Origin: Fimbriimonas sp.
GTDB taxonomy: Bacteria; Armatimonadota; Fimbriimonadia; Fimbriimonadales; Fimbriimonadaceae
Length of the DNA stretch: 64,000 bases
Direction of reading: 5' to 3'
Assembly (NCBI GenBank): GCA_029866005.1
Contig: JARXAE010000006.1
Location: 1-64,000 of the forward strand
Shown here: positions 7,755 to 16,301 of the stretch, piece by piece
How the letters are laid out: each line of letters begins with the position of its first letter
Numbering within the stretch: the first letter of the stretch is position 1
The notes under the pieces: generated by a model
Database searches by the model: none
Told to the model about the DNA's origin: nothing
What the model saw: the letters and a program-made list of their open reading frames with translations, nothing else
Program-made: the position numbers and the translations under genes

Positions 7755-8660
7755 TCAAACTGTCCATGGCTTCATTTCACCTAGCTCGTTTCCCTTCTCA
7801 TCAATCCTCAGCGAACCTAGTTTAAGCATCGGTACTGGCACCGGCGGGATTGCGGTGCAGAGAACCTGGGCGCGGAGATTAACAAAATCTACCGATCGGA
7901 GGAACCCGTAGCCGAAATCATCGCCGCTAAGCTTTGCAAAGGAACAAAGGACGCCTTCGTACACTCCTGGTGAAACGAAATGGGCGCGGCTGCAGCCGGT
8001 GACGTCCAAGGATGTGCTAATCACATCGTCGCTGAAACTAGAGTCCGTCACAAGGTAAAGGGTTGTTCCCGAGACCTCGACGTAAGCTCCATCCAGTCCG
8101 AGTTTGGTCTTACGGGCTTCGCCGATAGGATCTCCGGCCCCCAGCCGAGAGCCGCTGAGAATAGTTTCGGAGAGGTCAACCGAATGCTCCTCACACTTCT
8201 CAATCATGCTCAGCCACTGCGCCTTTCGCTGAGCGGCTTGAACCGCGGAGGGGAGGGCCCTTTCGATCTCGACTTCTTCACTCGTACCGGAGAGTCGACC
8301 GTTGAAATCCTGGTTGACCAAAAGCCGATCAGGATTGATTAGTTGGAGGAGCAACTGAGTTGTTTGGCGAAGGATGGGAGTTACCCGGTACGGATAGAAC
8401 TGGATCACCAGGTTGGGCGACGCTGATTCGAGGGCATCGACGAGAGCCCCAACGAGCAGATGCGGAGCCTTTTGGGGGTCGAGAGATCCGTAGAAACGGT
8501 CAAAAATAGGCTTCTCGCCGCGAATCACTCTGATTCGTGCGCCAGGTCCGTGTGAAGCATCACTGGGATCAAGGACGAGAAGGTCAGCGTTACCTCGGTG
8601 CTGCTTTAGCCACTCGCGCCATGAGTAGCCGCTTTCGGCGAGGAGCACGGTTCGACCCAT
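7755..8660 (-). CDS. Hypothetical protein
   Basis: The 301-residue ORF has normal local codon use and a clear start. ATG is preceded by TAAACT and exactly six bases, the leaderless pattern seen at other genes here. The N-terminus (GRTVLLAESGYSWREWL) and the acidic DPSDASHGPGARI could suit a nucleotide- or phospho-binding Rossmann-like fold, but no named motif is complete. No signal peptide or membrane segment is seen, so it should be cytoplasmic. It is transcribed divergently from the M42 peptidase gene. Function not recognised. Confidence 0.6.
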   Translation of the reverse strand: MGRTVLLAESGYSWREWLKQHRGNADLLVLDPSDASHGPGARIRVIRGEKPIFDRFYGSLDPQKAPHLLVGALVDALESASPNLVIQFYPYRVTPILRQTTQLLLQLINPDRLLVNQDFNGRLSGTSEEVEIERALPSAVQAAQRKAQWLSMIEKCEEHSVDLSETILSGSRLGAGDPIGEARKTKLGLDGAYVEVSGTTLYLVTDSSFSDDVISTSLDVTGCSRAHFVSPGVYEGVLCSFAKLSGDDFGYGFLRSVDFVNLRAQVLCTAIPPVPVPMLKLGSLRIDEKGNELGEMKPWTV

Positions 8661-8666
8661 GCGCTA

Positions 8667-8672
8667 AGTTTA
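8667..8672 (-). promoter_or_regulatory. -10 element for leaderless start at 8660
   Basis: TAAACT, then six bases, then ATG. There is no Shine-Dalgarno site in between. No convincing -35 box. Confidence 0.55.
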
Positions 8673-8704
8673 GCTGGTTGGAACCATATTACAGTTTGGA
8701 AGGG

Positions 8705-8710
8705 TACAAC
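8705..8710 (+). promoter_or_regulatory. -10 element for leaderless start at 8716
   Basis: TACAAC, then five bases, then ATG. It faces the divergent element at 8667-8672 within a 55-bp shared promoter region. Confidence 0.5.
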
Positions 8711-8715
8711 CTAAC

Positions 8716-9765
8716 ATGATGAACCTAGAACTTCTCCGGGAACTTGTTGAAGGCCACGGCGTGCCAGGCCAGGAAGACCAAATTCGCGCGACTGTTGCGC
8801 GTGAACTTCGCGGAATCTGCGACTTGAGCACCGATGCGATGGGCAACTTGATAGCGGTGAAGAAGGGAACAGGAAGCGGAAAGAAGTTGATGCTGGCCGC
8901 TCACATGGACGAGATTGGGTTCATTGTCAAGTTTGTTGACAAGGACGGCTTTATCCGGCTTCAGCCCCTGGGTGGCTTTGATCCTCGCCAGTTGAACTCC
9001 CAACGGGTGATCGTTCACGCTGCTGATGGGGCCCTGAATGGTGTTTTGATGTACGGCACTAAACCCAAACACCTATTGACAGACGCCGAAGCGGCGGCAG
9101 GACAAAACCTGGACACCTTTTTTGTTGACTGCGGCTTGGGTGAAGCGACGAAAGAGCAGGTGAAGATTGGAGACATGGTTACGATGTCGCGCCACATGAT
9201 TTCTCTCGGCGAGAATTTGAGCTGTAAGGCCATGGATGACCGCGTCTGCGTGTTCATCATGATTGAGGCGTTGAAGGCCGCGAAATCGCACGACTGGGAC
9301 ATCTATGCAGTCGCAACCGTTCAGGAAGAGATCGGTTTGCGCGGAGCTTCGGCGGCCGGTTCTGGCCTCGCTCCAGATGTGGTGGTTGCCCTTGATATCA
9401 CCCTGGCAAACGATATCCCAGGGGTTCCGGAGCAGGATCACATCACGAAGCTTGGTGGAGGCGCGGCAATCAAGATCATGGACGGCTCATTGATCTGCCA
9501 TCCGAAAGTGGTTGAGCACTTCCGGCAGCTTGCCATTAAGAATGAGATTCCGTATCAGATGGAAGTTTTGCCTCGCGGTGGGACCGATGCAGGTGGAATC
9601 CAGAGGCTCAACGGTGGACTTCCCGCATTCACGCTCTCAACCCCGACTCGTTACGTTCACACGGTGAACGAGACGGTCGCCAAGAGCGACGTCCAGGCGT
9701 GTATCGACGTTCTTGCGCGGTACATCGAAGACGTTCACAACGGCGATTACGCCTATGGAATCTGA
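8716..9765 (+). CDS. M42 family metallopeptidase (glutamyl/deblocking aminopeptidase-like)
   Basis: The 349-residue protein is a cytosolic dinuclear-zinc aminopeptidase of the M42 family, which forms tetrahedral dodecamers that trim peptides. Metal ligands and catalytic residues are visible: AAHMDEIGF (His, Asp), KAMDDR (bridging Asp), TVQEEIGLRGA (catalytic Glu pair), ALDITLA (Asp) and a C-terminal RYVHTVNE (His). A second ATG follows at once (8719). The stop overlaps the next gene by eleven bases, so this is the head of a three-gene peptidase operon. Confidence 0.93.
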   Translation: MMNLELLRELVEGHGVPGQEDQIRATVARELRGICDLSTDAMGNLIAVKKGTGSGKKLMLAAHMDEIGFIVKFVDKDGFIRLQPLGGFDPRQLNSQRVIVHAADGALNGVLMYGTKPKHLLTDAEAAAGQNLDTFFVDCGLGEATKEQVKIGDMVTMSRHMISLGENLSCKAMDDRVCVFIMIEALKAAKSHDWDIYAVATVQEEIGLRGASAAGSGLAPDVVVALDITLANDIPGVPEQDHITKLGGGAAIKIMDGSLICHPKVVEHFRQLAIKNEIPYQMEVLPRGGTDAGGIQRLNGGLPAFTLSTPTRYVHTVNETVAKSDVQACIDVLARYIEDVHNGDYAYGI

Positions 9766-10117
9766 TCCATCTCCCAAGCTGGTTCGCACGGCGAACCCGC
9801 TTGAAAAGACATGTTTAGCTCACCTCGATCAAGAGGAAAATTGGAAGATTCTCCGGCACGAGCGGCCAAGTGAGAATACAGTGCTTGGGTGGAAGCCCTT
9901 TGTACCGATCTTTCGGATTAATCTTCTCCTCTTCCTAGCGGTGCTTGGAATAGCATTTGTGGCGATCGAACTCGGTTCGGGCTCCTCTCGGCAAGATCTC
10001 AAAGATGACGCTCCAATTGGGGTGACGCTCATCATTTTGATTGCTGCATCGATGGCGGCATATGTGATGTCGCTCTACCGCACCGCTTGGAATCGGCGGG
10101 CTAAACTTTGGGAGTGA
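9755..10117 (+). CDS. Small two-TM membrane protein
   Basis: The 120-residue protein starts at ATG 9755, overlapping the upstream stop codon; an in-frame ATG at 9713 lies inside the peptidase gene and is less likely. It has a hydrophilic N-terminal half and two membrane spans at about residues 53-71 and 87-106, with a short loop between. Its stop overlaps the GTG of the next peptidase (GTGA). No family recognised; the coupling suggests an accessory role to the peptidases. Confidence 0.6.
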   Translation: MESDPSPKLVRTANPLEKTCLAHLDQEENWKILRHERPSENTVLGWKPFVPIFRINLLLFLAVLGIAFVAIELGSGSSRQDLKDDAPIGVTLIILIAASMAAYVMSLYRTAWNRRAKLWE

Positions 10118-11250
10118 TCAACGAAGCCCGGCTGATTCAGCTCTTTCTCGACCTTTGCAGCGTCAACTCTCCTTCACGACAGGAGCAAGAGGTTGTCGAG
10201 TGGATGAAGGGGTTCCTGACCCAAAACGACCTTCATTGGACCGAGGACAACGCGGGAGAGGTCATCGGAGGCAATGCAAACAACCTGATTGTGCATGTCC
10301 CAGGCAACCTCTCCGGAGCGCCGAGCATCTTTCTCAGTGCGCATTTCGACACGGTCGAACCGACCCCCGATCTGTTGATCGAGGAAGTGGACGGGGTATT
10401 TCGATCTGCGAGCGACACCATCCTCGGTGCAGACGACAAAGGAGGAATGGCTCCGGCAATCGAAGCAGTGCTTGCTCTTAAAGCGAGTGGAGAAGCGCAT
10501 GGTGACATCTACCTCTTGCTCAGCGTTGCAGAGGAGATTGGGCTCCTCGGTGCGGCAGCGCTTCAGATTGAGGATTTGAACTTGGATTACGGATTCGTTC
10601 TCGATACCGGCCCTCCCGTCGGAACCTATGTGACCAGAACGGCAAACCACGACAAGATGGATATCACCATCACCGGCAAACCTGCTCATGCTGGGAAGGA
10701 TCCGGAGAAGGGTATCAACGCCATTCAGGTCGCTGCGGATGCCATCGCCCAGATGACGCTGGGCAGAATAGACGCTGAGACGACAGCAAACATCGGGATT
10801 ATTACGGGCGGAACAGGGACAAACGTGGTTTGCCCGGAGGTTACGATCAAAGCCGAGGCGAGGTCCACGAACGTGGAGACCTTGGATGCCCAAGTCGCGC
10901 ACATGAAGCAGTGCTTCACCGACGCTGCCTCGAAGTGGGGTGCCGAAGTTCGGTTTGATTACAAACGGCACTACAACGCCTACACCATTGATGAGACCAG
11001 CGAGGTTGTGAGAGTCGGTCAAGAGGCGAGCCGCAACCTTGGATTGGACAATATGCTAAGAACCACCCTCGGCGGGAGCGATGCGAATATCTACAACGCG
11101 AAGGGGGTTCCGACGATCGTGATGGCGACGGGAATGGATAAGATTCACACCCATGACGAGTTCATTAGCCGGGCTGACCTCATCAAAACTGCAGAACTCG
11201 CACTAGAAGTGATCCGAGTTGCCGCAAAAACTCCCACAAAAGTTCATTAA
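10114..11250 (+). CDS. M20 family metallopeptidase, peptidase T-like
   Basis: The 378-residue protein has the M20 dizinc signature: SAHFDTVEPT (His, Asp), GADDKGGMAPAIE (bridging Asp), VAEEIGLLGA (catalytic Glu and metal Glu), the lid-domain AKPAHAGK-type segment (GKPAHAGKDPEKGINA) and a C-terminal HTHDEF. It resembles PepT-like di/tripeptidases. GTG at 10114 was chosen because GTGA couples it to the upstream stop; TTG at 10108 would add two residues. With the M42 enzyme it forms a peptide-degrading operon. Confidence 0.88.
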   Translation: MINEARLIQLFLDLCSVNSPSRQEQEVVEWMKGFLTQNDLHWTEDNAGEVIGGNANNLIVHVPGNLSGAPSIFLSAHFDTVEPTPDLLIEEVDGVFRSASDTILGADDKGGMAPAIEAVLALKASGEAHGDIYLLLSVAEEIGLLGAAALQIEDLNLDYGFVLDTGPPVGTYVTRTANHDKMDITITGKPAHAGKDPEKGINAIQVAADAIAQMTLGRIDAETTANIGIITGGTGTNVVCPEVTIKAEARSTNVETLDAQVAHMKQCFTDAASKWGAEVRFDYKRHYNAYTIDETSEVVRVGQEASRNLGLDNMLRTTLGGSDANIYNAKGVPTIVMATGMDKIHTHDEFISRADLIKTAELALEVIRVAAKTPTKVH

Positions 11251-11287
11251 GATGCTATGATCGTATCGCCCTTGGCATCAAGGGATT

Positions 11288-11293
11288 TATACT
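11288..11293 (+). promoter_or_regulatory. -10 element before the secreted protein gene at 11303
   Basis: TATACT is followed by six bases, a TTG codon and then ATG. Transcription would begin at or beside the start codon. Confidence 0.5.
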
Positions 11294-11302
11294 GGGGAAT
11301 TG

Positions 11303-11803
11303 ATGAAGAAGCTATTTGCGGTTTCGGCTCTTGGAATTTTGGCGGTGAGTGCGTTTGCGGACGATAGCTCTACCCCTCTGACTGTTCGACTTGGACTCGC
11401 CTTCCCGACCAACGGTACGGTGAGAGATGCAGTGAGTGAATTCACTGCAATCGGATTCCAATACAAGGTCGCTGACCTTGGCGGAAACGCGTCTTATACA
11501 AAGACGGGTGAAATCTCCATCGACTTTTACAGCCGAGGCGACTATCGACACATTCCGGTGCTTTACAACTACGTTGGCACCAGTGCAAAGGGTGACTCGT
11601 TCTGGAGCATCGGTGCTGGTCTTGGTTTCATTGGTCTGCCATCGGGCGGCGGAACCGAGAGCATTGCTCGATTTGCTTTCCAGCTAGGCGCGGGTCTCAA
11701 CCTCAGCAGCGGCCAAACCGCTTCGTTCATTGAAGCGAAGTTCTTTGGTAGTCAGAAGTCCGAAGTGAACGCTCTCGGGTTTTTCCTCGGCGTCCGGTTC
11801 TAA
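11303..11803 (+). CDS. Secreted protein, possible small outer-membrane beta-barrel
   Basis: The 166-residue protein starts with a clear signal peptide (KKLFAVSALGILAVSAFA, cleavage near residue 19). The rest alternates hydrophobic and polar residues with many Gly and aromatic residues (SFWSIGAGLGFIGL, FAFQLGAGLNLS) and ends in the aromatic FFLGVRF, the terminal pattern of outer-membrane barrel strands. Start is ATG, or TTG one codon earlier. It is monocistronic with its own promoter and terminator. A porin-like or OmpW-like barrel is inference. Confidence 0.7.
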   Translation: MKKLFAVSALGILAVSAFADDSSTPLTVRLGLAFPTNGTVRDAVSEFTAIGFQYKVADLGGNASYTKTGEISIDFYSRGDYRHIPVLYNYVGTSAKGDSFWSIGAGLGFIGLPSGGGTESIARFAFQLGAGLNLSSGQTASFIEAKFFGSQKSEVNALGFFLGVRF

Positions 11804-11818
11804 GTCGGATTCACGATT

Positions 11819-11848
11819 GACCCAGCGGGACTTTCGCTGGGTCTTTTT
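11819..11848 (+). terminator. Rho-independent terminator
   Basis: GACCCAGCG and CGCTGGGTC pair around a short GGACTTT loop and are followed by T5. It sits 16 bases past the stop of the secreted protein gene. Confidence 0.88.
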
Positions 11849-11901
11849 GCATCCGCTGAACATTAAGCCCGCGTTATCGTTGAACCTTTCACGAGAGACA
11901 A

Positions 11902-12516
11902 ATGAGAGGATTCGCCGGCACTTTAGGAATCAAACCTCTGACGATGCAGAATCGCAACCAGGAAGAATCAAAATTCATCCCCGGCGGCGTTGAAGCCTTC
12001 AGCAAGTTGGTGGATAACTATCAGCACCGAGTGCACGGATTCGTTCGGAGAATGGTGCCCTCAAGCGAGGACGCCGAGGACATTACGCAGGAAGTATTTA
12101 TCCGTGCGTTTCAAAACTACGAGCGGTTCGATGCAAGAGCATCGGTAAGAACTTGGTTGTTTCGGATTGCTTACAATCTGTGCGTTGATCGGTCACGAAA
12201 GGCAGGCCGAACGGTTCAGCAAGTCTCAATGAACATGTCGCCGGAAATTGCAGACGAGTATGAGATTGCGGATACCCGATGGCAACCCGATACAATATTG
12301 GAAGATACAGAAATGTATTCTCGCGTTGAGCAAGCGATTGGGCGGATGAGCGAAAAGCTCCGATCGGTTCTGATCCTGCACGACAAGGAAGATTTGAGCT
12401 ACGAAGAGATTTCGGAATCCCTCGGAATTCCGATTGGGACGGTAAAAAGCCGCCTATTCTTGGCGCGAAACCAGCTTCAACAGGCGGTTCGTGATTTAGT
12501 GGAGGAAAGTCGATGA
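11902..12516 (+). CDS. ECF RNA polymerase sigma factor (RpoE-like)
   Basis: The 204-residue protein shows sigma region 2 (LVDNYQHRVHGFVRRM, AEDITQEVFIRAFQNYERFD, TWLFRIAYNLCVDRSRK) and region 4 (MSEKLRSVLILHDKEDLSYEEISESLGIPIGTVKSRLFLAR). Regions 1 and 3 are absent, as expected for an extracytoplasmic-function sigma factor. The first ATG is used here; ATG 11944 would remove a 14-residue leader. It overlaps the next gene by ATGA. Neighbours suggest a membrane-stress regulon controlled by the anti-sigma pair downstream. Confidence 0.93.
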   Translation: MRGFAGTLGIKPLTMQNRNQEESKFIPGGVEAFSKLVDNYQHRVHGFVRRMVPSSEDAEDITQEVFIRAFQNYERFDARASVRTWLFRIAYNLCVDRSRKAGRTVQQVSMNMSPEIADEYEIADTRWQPDTILEDTEMYSRVEQAIGRMSEKLRSVLILHDKEDLSYEEISESLGIPIGTVKSRLFLARNQLQQAVRDLVEESR

Positions 12517-12941
12517 AAACACGATTTGAGAGAGAACCAGTTGTGACCGACGAGATGCTTGCATCTCAAAGTCAGAGTCAGGCTAGGTCTTTGGTTTCAG
12601 GGCTAAAGGATGACTCGCTGAGCATGGCTTGGCGCAGTGAACTAAACCTCAAACTTCTTGCAGCTGCAGATAAGAAGAAGAAGGCGGTTAGGTTTAGACG
12701 TTTTGCAGCATGGGGCTCATCAGTAGGAATCGCGGCGGTTGCTGGGTCTTTCGCACTGCTGATGTTCCAACCAGTTCCTCCAGTGCGTGGCTCTGCCGGT
12801 GATTTTAGCGGTTTTGCTCGTGAGTTCGTCCAGGCTCATAACGAATCAACAGTTTTGGCAAGCGTGTCTGGTACCGGGATCAATCAACGAGAGACCGAGT
12901 TAGGATTGGAAGTGGGTTACAGCTACGAAGATTTGTTATGA
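12513..12941 (+). CDS. Probable single-pass anti-sigma factor
   Basis: The 142-residue protein has a cytoplasmic N-terminal part of about 65 residues, one membrane span (about 69-88) and a short outer part. This is the topology of RseA-type anti-sigma factors, although no zinc-binding ZAS motif is present. It is coupled by ATGA both to the sigma gene upstream and to the RseB-like gene downstream. Identification rests on position and topology. Confidence 0.65.
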   Translation: MKTRFEREPVVTDEMLASQSQSQARSLVSGLKDDSLSMAWRSELNLKLLAAADKKKKAVRFRRFAAWGSSVGIAAVAGSFALLMFQPVPPVRGSAGDFSGFAREFVQAHNESTVLASVSGTGINQRETELGLEVGYSYEDLL

Positions 12942-13924
12942 AAATTGCATTTAGCTTGATTACGGTCGTCGCAAGTGTTGCGATCTTAGCCCAGGGCCCC
13001 GGAGGTCCTCCTAAAGAGGGATTCGGTGTCTTTCGCAAAAAGGAAGAGCTTCCCGCCATACTGAAGGAAGCTCAAGAGAAGTCGAAGAAGCTCCGCTTTT
13101 CAGGCACCCGTGTCGTGACTTTCTATCGTGCAGGGAAGGCCGAATCACACGAGGAATATCTCACCAAGGATGGTCCTAACATGCGAATTGAGTTCGATAA
13201 AGGCTCTCCGTTCGCTGGACAAGTAATCGTCGAGACTCCACAAACGCGCAAGCATTTCTTCCCAGATCGAAACGAGATCCGGGAGTCTCCCGCGGCCGGT
13301 CGCAGGCAGTTCGAAAGCTTTCGCTTTGGTGGCATGCGTGGGGGCAAGCCGACCATTTCCGATGGTGGATCTCTTCTCGGACTCAAAGTCACGAAGGTGC
13401 AGTTTCTGGATCCAATGAAGAACCCAGCGTTTGAAGTCTTTATCGATCTGAAAAGCGGTCTCGCATTGAAACGAGTGGTTTATGGTCCTGGCGGCAGCAT
13501 TGCTGGGTCATTCGAGTTCAAAAAACTAAACATGAACCCGACGATTGCCAAAGGTGCCTTTAGCTTTAGTCGCAAGGGCGTGAAGATCATTCGACCAATT
13601 GATGATCTCATTTCAAAAGCCAAGGAACTCGGAGTATCACCATACGGTTTTAGTAGTAAAGATGGTTATAAACTTGATGGCGTTAACTTGCGAGAAATGC
13701 GGGGGAATAAGGTTTTGATCCTCAATTACTCGCAAAATGAATCTCGAGTCACGATGTTCCTGTTGAAGCCCGACGCTGATTTGGCGGAGATTCAGAAGTC
13801 TAGCCGGCGTCAGCAGGGCTTCTACTATTGGAAGGAAGCAGGAGCTTCCATCATTTTGATTGGCGATGCCTCGCAAGATGAGTTGCAGAACCTTGCGAAA
13901 CGAGTCTCAGTTCTGGGACGCTGA
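12938..13924 (+). CDS. RseB/LolA-like secreted protein of the sigma operon
   Basis: The 328-residue protein begins with a signal peptide (about 18 residues ending near AILAQ). Residues about 45-215 look like the RseB/MucB/LolA lipid-binding fold (FSGTRVVTFYRAGKAESHEEYL, then VFIDLKSGLALKRVVYGPGGSIAGSFEF). Residues about 225-325 form a second domain. In RseB systems the protein shields the anti-sigma factor from proteolysis until envelope stress. The sigma, anti-sigma, RseB-like order supports this role by analogy. No individual residue proves it. Confidence 0.7.
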   Translation: MKIAFSLITVVASVAILAQGPGGPPKEGFGVFRKKEELPAILKEAQEKSKKLRFSGTRVVTFYRAGKAESHEEYLTKDGPNMRIEFDKGSPFAGQVIVETPQTRKHFFPDRNEIRESPAAGRRQFESFRFGGMRGGKPTISDGGSLLGLKVTKVQFLDPMKNPAFEVFIDLKSGLALKRVVYGPGGSIAGSFEFKKLNMNPTIAKGAFSFSRKGVKIIRPIDDLISKAKELGVSPYGFSSKDGYKLDGVNLREMRGNKVLILNYSQNESRVTMFLLKPDADLAEIQKSSRRQQGFYYWKEAGASIILIGDASQDELQNLAKRVSVLGR

Positions 13925-13926
13925 TC

Positions 13927-13932
13927 TATAAT
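13927..13932 (+). promoter_or_regulatory. -10 element for leaderless PBP1 start at 13938
   Basis: A perfect TATAAT, five bases, then GTG. It separates the penicillin-binding protein gene from the sigma operon although only 13 bases lie between them. Confidence 0.6.
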
Positions 13933-13937
13933 AACCT

Positions 13938-16301
13938 GTGGGTTCCGTCCGTAGCCGAGCATCTCGAACCCGTTCTGGAAAGACTAGAACAAAAAGTGCG
14001 CCTTGGGTGAAAAGACTCAAGATCAGCGCAGTGCTCTTCACGTTCTTAGCTGCTGGTGCGGTCATCGGCGCATTTGCATTTCTACGCTCCAGTATGGAGA
14101 CGGTGAAGCCGCTCGTCATGAACATGGGCGAGAAGATTCAGACGTTTAACTCTAAGCCCTCACAGATTTTTTCAACGGATGGCAAGTTGCTCTACGAGGT
14201 AATGCCAATTTACCGCGAGTCGATTTCGCTGAGCGACGTTCCCGACATGGTGCAGAAGGCGTTTCTCGCCGCAGAAGATAAGCGATTTCTTACCCACAGT
14301 GGTGTCGATCCGATGGGTCTCGGTCGAGCCATGTTCAAGCTAGTAAGAGCTGGCGAGGCGCAGGGTGGCGGTTCTACGATCACCATGCAGCTAGCCAAAA
14401 TGCTCTTCTCGGCTTCCGAGAAATCGATGCAGCGTAAGATCCAGGACATCTCGATTGCGCTAGAGATGGAGAAGGAGTACACAAAGGACTTCATTCTGGA
14501 GACCTACCTCAATCAGGCCTTCTATGGTGAACAGGCATACGGAATCGCGGCGGCAGCCGAAGTCTATTTTGGCAAGAAGCCAAGCGAGTTGACGCTAGCT
14601 GAAGCAGCAATGCTGGCCCGGTGCGTTCGACTTCCCAGTACACAAAATCCCGTCAAGAACTACCAAAAGGCCGATCAGAACAAAATCGTGGTTTTGAACA
14701 CAATGCTGGAAGAGAAGTGGATCACGCCGGCTGAATATAACGAAGCAAGAGATTCCCAACCCAAAATCGTCAAGCGCAGAGGGATGGGAAATGGGCGAAT
14801 CTATCGGGCGCCGTACTTCACCGCTATGGTTTTGCAGGACCTCAAAAAGCGTGGCGTTGACATTTCTGGTGGAGGCTACGTCGTGTCCACAACACTTGAT
14901 TCGAGCCTGCAGAAGGAAACCGAGGCCGCTGTTGACCAACACATCAGGTGGAACCGGGGCCGAGGGGTCAACGCGGGCGCATTCTTAGCCATCGATGCCG
15001 AAGGAAGGATCGTCGCTGATGTTGGAGGGAGCGATTACAAGCGTAATCAGTACAGCCGAACAAGCCAAAGTCAAATGCAACCCGGATCGGCGTTTAAGAC
15101 CTTCGTTTATGCCGAAGCCTTAAAGGAGGGCATCCTGAGTGAGTTCGACTCAGTGTCGAACGAGAAACTCAAATTGCCAGGCAAAACGGCTAAGGAACCC
15201 TACATCCCACGCAACAGTCATGGTGGCTGGGGTGGCAGTTACTCCCTGAGAAGTGCGTTCGCGAACTCAATGAACGTCCCTGCCGTTCGGACGTTTGTTT
15301 CGATGGGAGTGAAGCACGCCACAGAGCTGATCCAGGAGGATTTTGGATTTATCACCAAACTCCAGCCATACGCACCTCTTGCGCTGGGTGCCACGGATGT
15401 CCGAATGACGGAGATGGCAGAGGCCTACTCGGTGATCATGCTCGACGGAAGACGTGTCGAGCCTTACCGGATTACCGAGGTTCAGGGACCAGATGGCTCA
15501 GTGGTGTTTACTGGCTCTCCCTCCTATGTCACAACGAGGCTCGGGCCAGATGTGTGTCATGCGATGGACAGACTGCTTCAAGCGGTTGTCCAAGACGGAA
15601 CAGGCTACAAAGCCGCCTCAATGCCCGAAGCAAGAGGGAAGACAGGAACGACGAACGGGGGTAAAAGCGTCTGGTTCTGCGGTTACGCCAAAGGGATTGT
15701 CGGAATCTGCTGGGCGGGGAACGAGTACTTTGACAAGAGACGAAACCGTTGGCTCCTTCGAGAGATGGCGGAATCATTTGGCGGTGATGTCTGTGCGCCG
15801 ATGTGGGCGCAGGCAATGAAAGTTGTTGCGGCGAAGTATGGCTCGGATGTGAAGCCTGATTTCTTACCAAGAGAGGCTGAGGAAACCAATGCTGAGCGAA
15901 GGGCACGACGCCGACGAGAGCAAGAGGAAGAAGAGCAGAATCAGAACCCGGACCAAGTGACCCCAGATTTGCGAGGCGACGATACAACTGAACCGGCGCA
16001 ACCTGACATTAATAAGCCTAAATCGAATCCTGACGATCCGACTGAGAATCCGCCCACTCAGAACAACGATGAACCCCCGGTTCGAGATGATTCCAATCCA
16101 GTTGAGAAGCCGAAGCCAGAAAAGAAGCCTCCCAAAAAACCGGAAACCAAAGAAGAAGATGTTGAGGTTGAAGTTTGTGCAGACTCGGGCCAATTGGCTG
16201 GTAGCTACTGCCCTGAGACCGTCGTGAGGAAGTTCAGTAAAGGAAAAAGACCGAGAGGGAAGTGTCGAGTGCACAAGGTCCCGAGCGAAGGCGGAGGCTA
16301 G
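13938..16301 (+). CDS. Class A penicillin-binding protein (PBP1, glycosyltransferase/transpeptidase)
   Basis: The 787-residue bifunctional enzyme polymerises and cross-links peptidoglycan. After a basic cytoplasmic tail and membrane anchor (about residues 31-53) comes the GT51 domain with EDKRFLTHSGVDPMGLGRA and GGGSTITMQLAKML. The transpeptidase domain carries SAFK (active Ser), SMN and KTGTTNG. A 90-residue linker rich in Glu, Pro, Asn and Lys follows, then a C-terminal cysteine motif (CADSGQLAGSYCPE) of the type found at the end of many PBP1 proteins. GTG start is set by the -10 element and the need to include the anchor. Confidence 0.93.
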   Translation: MGSVRSRASRTRSGKTRTKSAPWVKRLKISAVLFTFLAAGAVIGAFAFLRSSMETVKPLVMNMGEKIQTFNSKPSQIFSTDGKLLYEVMPIYRESISLSDVPDMVQKAFLAAEDKRFLTHSGVDPMGLGRAMFKLVRAGEAQGGGSTITMQLAKMLFSASEKSMQRKIQDISIALEMEKEYTKDFILETYLNQAFYGEQAYGIAAAAEVYFGKKPSELTLAEAAMLARCVRLPSTQNPVKNYQKADQNKIVVLNTMLEEKWITPAEYNEARDSQPKIVKRRGMGNGRIYRAPYFTAMVLQDLKKRGVDISGGGYVVSTTLDSSLQKETEAAVDQHIRWNRGRGVNAGAFLAIDAEGRIVADVGGSDYKRNQYSRTSQSQMQPGSAFKTFVYAEALKEGILSEFDSVSNEKLKLPGKTAKEPYIPRNSHGGWGGSYSLRSAFANSMNVPAVRTFVSMGVKHATELIQEDFGFITKLQPYAPLALGATDVRMTEMAEAYSVIMLDGRRVEPYRITEVQGPDGSVVFTGSPSYVTTRLGPDVCHAMDRLLQAVVQDGTGYKAASMPEARGKTGTTNGGKSVWFCGYAKGIVGICWAGNEYFDKRRNRWLLREMAESFGGDVCAPMWAQAMKVVAAKYGSDVKPDFLPREAEETNAERRARRRREQEEEEQNQNPDQVTPDLRGDDTTEPAQPDINKPKSNPDDPTENPPTQNNDEPPVRDDSNPVEKPKPEKKPPKKPETKEEDVEVEVCADSGQLAGSYCPETVVRKFSKGKRPRGKCRVHKVPSEGGG

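Noticed and set aside
9713..9754. Upstream ATG extending the small membrane protein by 14 residues
   Set aside because: ATG 9755 overlaps the peptidase stop in the usual coupling geometry; the longer start lies deeper in the peptidase gene without a ribosome binding site.
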